Made by a program: the position numbers and the translations under genes
Part shown: positions 23,096-64,000 of the stretch, piece by piece
Layout of the letters: the number at the start of each line of letters is the position of its first letter
How positions within the stretch are numbered: position 1 is the stretch's first letter
Notes under the pieces: generated by a model
Databases searched by the model: none
Told to the model about the DNA's origin: nothing
The model's input: only the letters and a program-made list of their open reading frames with translations
Origin: Apostichopus japonicus
Lineage: Eukaryota > Echinodermata > Holothuroidea > Aspidochirotida > Stichopodidae
Direction of reading: 5' to 3'
NCBI RefSeq assembly: GCF_037975245.1
Contig: NC_092577.1
Location: forward strand, 28,574,398 to 28,638,397
Length of the DNA: 64,000 bases

Positions 23096-24515
23096 TTTGG
23101 TAGTCACCCCCAAATATGCTAGAAGTAAACAAAGATGGTCACCTAATGTTCAAACTTGAAATAGAATTTGACTGCTGCCATCCCAGCATTTCACAACAGT
23201 TTATATAATCATCTAATAGTTTTGATAGATTTTCTTCTTTCTTTTTAAATGGTGGAAGAGGAGATGGATAGGTGAAGGTGAAAGCTGTCAATCGGCCCAT
23301 GTGAGTTAATGCAACCCCCTGGAAAAATGACCAACTTTGCTGGTACCACTGGTTGTATCAGCTATCCCTTCAACGATTCTTAGCACCAGGATTTACAGCT
23401 AATATAACATTGACTCAAGGTGTAAATAAAATACGACGGTGGCTCGGGAGATCAATGTTATCAACTCATAGCAATGCCAAAACTTCAAAAAAATAAAGTG
23501 AACAAAATTAAATAGAATTTTTTTTAACAAGAATGGAAAATGATCTCAACAGAAACTGGTTCCAATGAATCGATAAAGTATGGACTATTGAAAAAAAAAA
23601 AAAAATTCTTGTACAATCAATAGGAATCTTTCTCTAGAACAAACGACTTCTTCTCAACACACACCAGACCAAAGGGTGGAGCTCCAAAGGACAGAACTGT
23701 ATATGACAGGCCCAACCATTTTTAAGATGCACACACCTTTATATAAAGAAGGGGGAAAAATGCTTCATAACACACCATAAAGAGTACAATACAACTTTGG
23801 ATGTGTAAACATTTATGAAAAACTGATTAATGTTGAGAAAACATTTTCTTTGACCAAATCATAAGGTTCATCTATTGACAGTACCTCCTTATTTGCATAT
23901 CTGGTAGTACATAACAACTGTGACCAATGCACACCTTATGTAAGATGATATTATCCTTATGGCCCAATCATAAAGAAAGACTTGTATACCATTCAGCTTC
24001 ATTCATTTTGTTTTCATTTCTACTTTCATTGAGTTAGGCACTTTCCCTCCCCTTCCCCATCCCCTCCCCCAACCTCACCTGACTAAAAGTTGATGAATAC
24101 TTTGGCAGCTTGGTAAACAATACACTGTTGTGTGTTATTTAAGAGCTACCTATAACTGTGATAAAAAGAAATTTCAAGTAAAACCCTCCCTGGAAATTTC
24201 TTTTCTTGGGTTTGTTCCTTTATTTGCTTATTTTTTCATCTTTGATATTTCATACTTTTTATTGGTACACATATTTTGCTCCTAAATTTTGTTATGAAGA
24301 TTGTTTTGGAAATCTTCATTTTTGCTCTACGAACCACCCTTGCCCCTCCGATCACATTCTGCCCATAGATTTATATTTTCATTGCAGAATCAGAGCCATA
24401 AATGTATTTATAACCTATGATCTCTTTCCTACTGACAACTTACCATTTCATGCGATATGAATAGCACACGTACAGTTGGGGACAATGTTATATATTAGGT
24501 ACTTTCATGTTCCAC

Positions 24516-24640
24516 TTCAAAGCATTGGTAGTTGACAGTATGAGCAGTATGAATATCTTGTTTCTATCCATTAAAGGTTAGGAATAGTTCATACTATAAA
24601 TACTAGTGCTTTGAATCATGATATGAGAGGAGAGTGTAGA
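24516..24640 (+). mobile_element. Small hairpin MITE, copy A
   Basis: Inverted ends around CTTCAAAGCATTGGTAGT and ACTAGTGCTTTGAATCAT, with a second inverted pair inside (CAGTATGAATATC / GTTCATACT). Related copies lie at 24690-24800, 57868-58375 (reverse orientation) and 61012-61132. No coding capacity. Confidence 0.6.
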
Positions 24641-24689
24641 GTTAGTATTAGCATTAGGAACTGGCTGGTAGCTTCTCCTTTGGTTTCTG

Positions 24690-24800
24690 CTGACAGTATG
24701 CGCAGTATGAATATCTTGTTTCTATCCGATAAAGGTTAGGAATTGTTCATACTATCAATACTAGTGGTTTGAGTCATGATATGAGAGGAGAGTATAGAGT
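24690..24800 (+). mobile_element. Small hairpin MITE, copy B
   Basis: Closely similar to copy A just upstream, including the flank TATAGAGTTAGTATTAGCATTAGGAA (written here in part: GTTAGTATTAGCATTAGG), so the two arose by local tandem duplication of a MITE with its flank. The left end is truncated. Confidence 0.55.
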
Positions 24801-25096
24801 TAGTATTAGCATTAGGAACTGGCTGATGAGTTCACCTTTGGTTTCTATACTTCACATACAACACACTTATTTCTTAGTATGATCTGAATAAACAGCAGCT
24901 AAAATTCAACCTTCCATATTCATAATGAATCTTGGATAATCTTGCTTGATCTTACTTAACTTTCATAATCACACAAATGTGCTCAATCTGGTGTATTGTA
25001 TGCAAGCAATGAAACAGTTTCACATCTTTTGCATATTCAGAGATAAACCTACTGAATATTCAAGCCTCACAACCCTAACTCCACCCATATGATTAA

Positions 25097-59190
<34,094 letters not shown>

Positions 59191-59741
59191 CTTGAAGAAG
59201 AGGGGGGGGGGGGCAGAGGGAGAATAAGGCATGTATGTTAATCACCAGTAAATATTGGTGTTATAATATGAAACTTATATAACAGTTTCAACACATTTTG
59301 TTGAATGAAGGTTTCATTTTTTTTCCACTTCTTTCATCCCATCAACCCAACTTCCTAAAGGACATCAGTCACTAATGGCAGACCATGTGAAAATGTTTTG
59401 GAAAAATGAAGATTTGCAATGTTACATTATATCACACATTTTCAGTTATTCCTACCAAATTTCCATCCCTTGATATTCTAGTGTTATGTTTATTATAAGA
59501 TGCTTGTCTAACAGAATCTTACATGTATAATAACTTTTCCAACTCTTGTCCTGCATGTGTTTGGATGTACAGATCCGTAATTATTAAAGGGGTGGTGATC
59601 ATCAGCAGGCCAAATATATATCTTATATTCCAATTTATCTGAGATGTTCTCAGTAATTTTTCTTTTAATATCCCTTAAATTTTTCCTGTTTTAAATCAAA
59701 CCGTTGTTTGATGGGATGGAGGAGATGGGATGGGATGGGAT

Positions 59742-59840
59742 GGAGGAGGAGGAGGAGGAGGAGGAGGAGGAGGAGGAGGAGGAGGAGGAGGAGGAGGAGG
59801 AGGAGGAGGAGGAGGAGGAGGAGGAGGAGGAGGAGGAGGG
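59742..59840 (+). repeat. Pure (GGA)n microsatellite
   Basis: About 33 uninterrupted GGA triplets. On the PASK sense strand it is a pure pyrimidine (TCC)n tract 550 bases upstream of the first recognised exon. Frames of poly-Ser, poly-Arg or poly-Gly through it are artefacts. Confidence 0.95.
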
Positions 59841-61011
59841 AGATGGATAGTGGTAATCACCAGTGCAAATTGGCACAGACAATATGTAACATATCTGAAA
59901 GACCGATTGCTGAATTAATTATTCCTGTGTTAACTGCATTAATTAGTTTATTAACTGGCTTAACATGCATCAACTTGCAGACAGAGTAAAGTAAAACAAT
60001 TTTTTTTTAAATTGTGAATGTTCGGCAAAAGCTCCATTACTTAATCCTTACGCTCAAAATCTACCAATATAATTACCGCAAAATCAGAAACATGAACAAA
60101 ATATCCCCTTTTTAATTATTATTATACGTACCTCATGGAGAGTGGATCACTTGTTCATACCAAAGCTTAGCCCCCCCCCCCCAACACACACACACACTTT
60201 ATCTTTATTTTGCTTGTTTAACATCCTGTTGGTGACATTGATAAGTCTTTAAGTACTTCCAATATAATTCATTTCCCAGCCTTTTGGACAAACCGTGGGA
60301 CATTCTAATACCGTCCCACTTTAAGTACATCGTTTGAACTGACCATTATACCTTTTTACAGTACTTTGTAAAAGGAGCCATAGAACTCTCTCATGGATAC
60401 CATCAAATCAACATAAATTTATTCTTTCCGATTCATCTTGCCGTCCTCCGACTGTAAACAACGGCAAATTGCTCTTCACTTGCGATACAAACTACCGACC
60501 CAAAGGCCTGAGGGATACGATCTGCTTTACTTGAATGACAATGACCAGTTTCTTCTTCATTTTACTTATTAATACCGAAACAAAAAAAACCTGCAGCTAT
60601 AATGCATCATCTATACTGTATCTTAATCACTGATCATCTGATAGCAAAGTACCCTATTTCCTGATTAGTGTTACATAATGCATTGCTCAAGGGAAATTTC
60701 ATATGGTAAATCACAATAAGCAATAGCGCTGGATACCGGCTTCAAAGAAGTTTATTGCCCGCCTCGAATCTTCAGGCCAGAATGAAGGCTTGATCGTAGA
60801 ATTTATAATTGGTCGGGGCAGAGTAATCATTGCCAATTGCCCATCAGATTCAAATCCATCCATCTTTTAGAGGTACAGATGGCGGGGAGGGAAGTGCCAC
60901 GAAAACAACGTCCTCTAACATTCAAGTTACATGCACACACATATATATATACATGTATACATACAGTATATGTACATCACCCAGGGGGGACAATATTTTC
61001 TATACTGTAGT

Positions 61012-61132
61012 GTCATGTCCTGCTTCAAAGCACTTGTATTGTCAGTACGAGCAGTATGAATATCATGATGCTATCAGATCAAGGTTAGGAACTGTTTGTT
61101 CTGTCAATACCAGTGCTTTGAAGCATGATATT
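61012..61132 (+). mobile_element. Small hairpin MITE, copy D
   Basis: CTGCTTCAAAGCACTTGTAT and CAGTGCTTTGAAGCATGATA are inverted ends around a ~60-base centre that matches the copies at 24.5-24.8 kb (GAGCAGTATGAATATC). The trailing flank again reads GTATTAGCATTAGGAA. Confidence 0.65.
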
Positions 61133-63229
61133 GGAGTACAGTTTAGAGAAGTATTAGCATTAGGAAATTGTCCCAACTGGCTGATGTACATATGTACATA
61201 CTGTACATGCATATATAAATGTATGTGTGTGCATGTGCACATGTTTTTGCATTCAGACCGAGGACTTGAACAAAGGAATTCAAAGTCCTCAGATCTGTCA
61301 TTTGAAAAGAATCACCAAGTCCTCAGAAGAATTCTTTTGTTAAGAGGTATTGTTAAGGTCAGGGTATGTGGATTCGAACAATGGAAAAAACAGTGGAGTC
61401 CTCCTCAGTCAGAATGTTAAACATATTGGGTAGGTGTATGTGTGTTTAAAATGTGGAGGTAAATGAAACTTCAAAACTGAAATTTCAATAAATTATATAA
61501 TGAAGGAATAGAGTTGACAAAACTCTGCGTGAGGTGATAACAGACGAGATGAATAATTGAATTCACTCAACCAACGGCAGAACACACAGGATTTTCACAC
61601 CCTCCTCCAGCTTTTATGGTAGAGCGGTATAAAGTTAATTGTGATTTGACCATAGAATGAGGGTCTGATAAACATCGATGGTTATGGCTTGAAAAGAAAT
61701 AACAACATCTGCTCAACACACTTGACTTGATTCTTCCTTCTTAAAAAGTGGTACATTGAACACTAAAAGTTCTGCTTTTTATTGGAATTTCTTGCAACTG
61801 TTTGAATTGGTTGCAAATATCTAGAACCCTAATTAAATTTGTATAAAATCTCAGCGAGCAAAAATTTACTCGACATACATATTTTGCATTTTTAAAGACA
61901 CTCCACGTACGTGAGTTACAGACTTGTTGATCTTTCCAGCCAGGTATCAAGAATCAGTTACTTTATTCATAAAAGAGCAATTAATTATTGGAACTACATC
62001 CAGCATGTTGGACCATTCTTCCAATGTTAAGATATAACATTTTCGGTAACTAGCTGGATTCTTACAATACACTCTATTTTATCATATTAAGAATGATAAG
62101 GACAACAAGCAAAACCAGTCGAGTGTATGACTTTGCTATAAATCAAAACCAAATTTAATTCAATTAACATCATGCCAAATTCTTTTGTTTTTCAACATTT
62201 TTTGGCCAGGTACAGCTATTCTGCAAGTATGTACAGTACATGCGGTTCATGTACGTACAGTATGGTACGGCTCTGTACATGCGCGCTCCACAAGAAATTC
62301 ACTGACAAATTGTAGCCTACTGTTTGCTGGCCTCTATTAACTATCTTATTATTTATTATTAGCAATAAATCTTGAGCCTTGTTCGTTTTCGTCGTCGTTA
62401 TAATATACAGTACTGTACCACTGTGTTATATACTGCATGCAGCGATACAATTAATTCTGAGCTCAGACAAACTACTGTACTTGAGAGTTTACACTATGTA
62501 TAACATATTTCACTATATATGTAACATATTTCACTAGGCTTTCCTAGCTTTTAGAACCCAGATCTGCCTGACAAAGGAACAGTCCAATAATTTATTGTTG
62601 TCAGCATATCTATGTTCTGGGTAATGGCAATACAGAGCACCCCGATCATAATTCTTAGAAGTAGAACGCAAGCCATCATCGACTGAGGTAAAATACTCGG
62701 CGTCTCTGTTTTCAAGTAGCTGACGCATAAATAACACCTGATTGATGTACCCATGCAAAAACATGCACACATCGACCATCTAACAAAAAAGATTTCAAGG
62801 AGAAATTTACTCCTGATTTTATTTCTTTGAAGATTGTACCTAGATACAGTCACTTTGATGAACACATGACCGTCACCTAGGCAACGCTTGCAAACATATA
62901 ATCCCTATCACATATATATAGCCAACAGGTAATTCATAAAGATATTGACAGCAGTAGGCTTGAAGCCCATAATGATTAGCTGTAATGGATATTGCCTCTT
63001 CTAAAACAACAGGTTGTTTATACATAAACAAACAATACCATCTCCAATATTAGTTTTCTATTATATCTACACAAGTAGTTAAGTTACTGCCTTTGGCCTT
63101 CCTTCAACTGGAGTACCATCTCGAACTCGCTTGAAAATTGATTTTAAGTTTACCAGAGCATGCTAACGTATTTAAAGCAGATATGATAGGACATGGGTTG
63201 GGATATAGAACTACAGTATTAATTTGTGT

Positions 63230-63231
63230 GA

Positions 63232-63271
<40 letters not shown>

Positions 63272-63325
63272 TATATATATATCTATATCTATATATATAT
63301 ATATAAATTTATATATATATAAAAG
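63230..63325. repeat. AT dinucleotide microsatellite
   Basis: Long TATA runs with occasional interruptions (CAG, CTATATC, AAATT). Open frames of alternating Ile/Tyr on both strands derive from it. Confidence 0.9.
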
Positions 63326-63394
63326 AAATGAATGTGTAGCAAGTGGTATGGCAGATATATATAGTAAATAAATGAAGATCAACACAAAAAAAAA

Positions 63395-63505
63395 TTCCAC
63401 TTCCCGACCGGTTCTGTCCGTTTGGGACTCATCAGGCGAAGGTAGGAATATTCCTGGATCTTGTGTCACAGACCCAAGTCTGTACCACTCAACCACAGTG
63501 ATTCT
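63395..63505 (-). mobile_element. tRNA-headed repeat with a hammerhead-ribozyme-like core
   Basis: Read on -, there is an A-box-like TGGTTGAGTGG (63495-63485), then CTGATGA (63435-63429), a 4-bp stem GTCC/GGAC (63428-63425, 63419-63416) closed by loop CAAAC, and AGAA (63415-63412). A true hammerhead core needs CUGAUGA, stem II and then GAAA, so this differs only in the last block. A T-run in + sense (A-run upstream on +) follows the motif. Probably a short retroposon derived from a ribozyme-bearing parent. Confidence 0.4.
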
Positions 63506-64000
63506 ACTGTAGTGTGAATCCATGTTAATCCATAGTTACTATTACTTTTTGCAGCTATTTACTCTAAAATTGAGCAAGAAAACCTTTTGTTTTCTCTTAA
63601 TTTAAACATATATACCACAATCGCTGCACCCGAATGGTTGTGACAAATGTCTAATATCACACATTCTGTACATTGTACCAATTTTCACCAACTATGTTTC
63701 CAATGTACCTTAGAAAGATTTAATACTATACACATCACAATCGACAGGTTGCTTTAAGATTCGTTTTTACCAAACCTTAAACAAATCATCTAGATATGTC
63801 TTCCCAATCCATCAAGATAGCTTAAAAATAACCATTGCAGGCACGGATGGCCCTCCAACCTGACAGAATCATCTCAACTTAAACAGAAATTATCAGGCCG
63901 AGATCACAAATTCTTCTAATTTTCTTAGAGAATGTCTATAAACGGAAACATCACAAAACGACAGGTGTGCTCAGCTGAGCGACCGTTGAATGATTAATAC

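Larger units (their letters stand above)
16911..25096. other. Intergenic region between convergent PDIA6 and PASK
   Basis: Holds the repeats listed separately between 17.28 and 24.80 kb. A loosely repeated block with GTAAAATAACAATGGCTGC-like units spans 21060-21310. TA runs lie at 20823-20858 and 21512-21534. I see no further gene; the short frames lack splice sites and similarity. Confidence 0.5.
59191..64000. other. Region upstream of the first recognised PASK exon
   Basis: Contains the repeats listed separately. No PASK exon, promoter or other gene was recognised. PASK 5' exons, including untranslated ones, may be hidden here or lie outside the window. Confidence 0.4.

Noticed and set aside
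59691-59989. Poly-Ser, poly-Arg and poly-Gly frames
   Set aside because: Translations of the GGA microsatellite.
60830-61420. 196-residue + frame
   Set aside because: Runs through microsatellite and hairpin MITE sequence; composition is not protein-like and no splice sites frame it.
62534-62865. Overlapping - frames including QLLENRDAEYFTSVDDG
   Set aside because: One looks superficially protein-like, but I recognise no family and it does not fit PASK phase or similarity; left unannotated.

Overview
This is animal nuclear DNA: spliced genes with consensus GT-AG introns, a CR1/L2-like LINE, tRNA-derived SINEs, DNA transposons and many minisatellites in an AT-rich background. The style of repeats fits a marine invertebrate, perhaps an echinoderm or another non-vertebrate deuterostome; the species assignment is inference only. 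Two conserved genes are read with confidence. They converge tail to tail across about 9 kb of repeat-rich intergenic DNA. PDIA6 (ER protein disulfide isomerase) is on + with 11 coding exons (7012-15906). PASK (PAS-domain serine/threonine kinase) is on - with 18 recognised coding exons plus two candidate 3' terminal exons (59190 down to 25097). Every exon junction I propose keeps codon phase. Layout: 1-700 has a transposon-related scrap and a possible last exon of an unidentified + gene. 1886-5591 is a LINE on - with an intact 1117-codon endonuclease/reverse transcriptase frame. About 6700-7011 is the PDIA6 promoter, with an exact ER-stress response element. 7012-15906 is PDIA6, followed by its 3' UTR to about 16.9 kb. 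17-25 kb is intergenic: a 119-bp higher-order repeat, a TTAA-flanked MITE, a 20-bp minisatellite, a near-perfect palindrome and small hairpin MITEs. 25.1-59.2 kb is PASK. Its introns hold a recent 326-bp tandem duplication, SINE copies, a repeat that copies a 5' splice site, a pair of nested DNA transposons with clean target-site duplications, and 24-, 46- and ~72-bp minisatellites. 59.2-64 kb has a long GGA tract, another hairpin MITE and a tRNA-headed repeat with a hammerhead-ribozyme-like core. The two genes need not act together. PDIA6 is a lumenal ER oxidoreductase with signal peptide, two CGHC thioredoxin domains and a KDEL tail, apparently under unfolded-protein-response control. PASK is a cytosolic/nuclear metabolic sensor kinase. 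The LINE may drive the SINEs, because both end in nearly the same 3' sequence. The points most worth checking are the ERSE, the paired PASK terminal exons, the decoy splice donor, the nested transposons with a shared internal module, and the ribozyme-like motif. I saw no wholly new multi-gene system.
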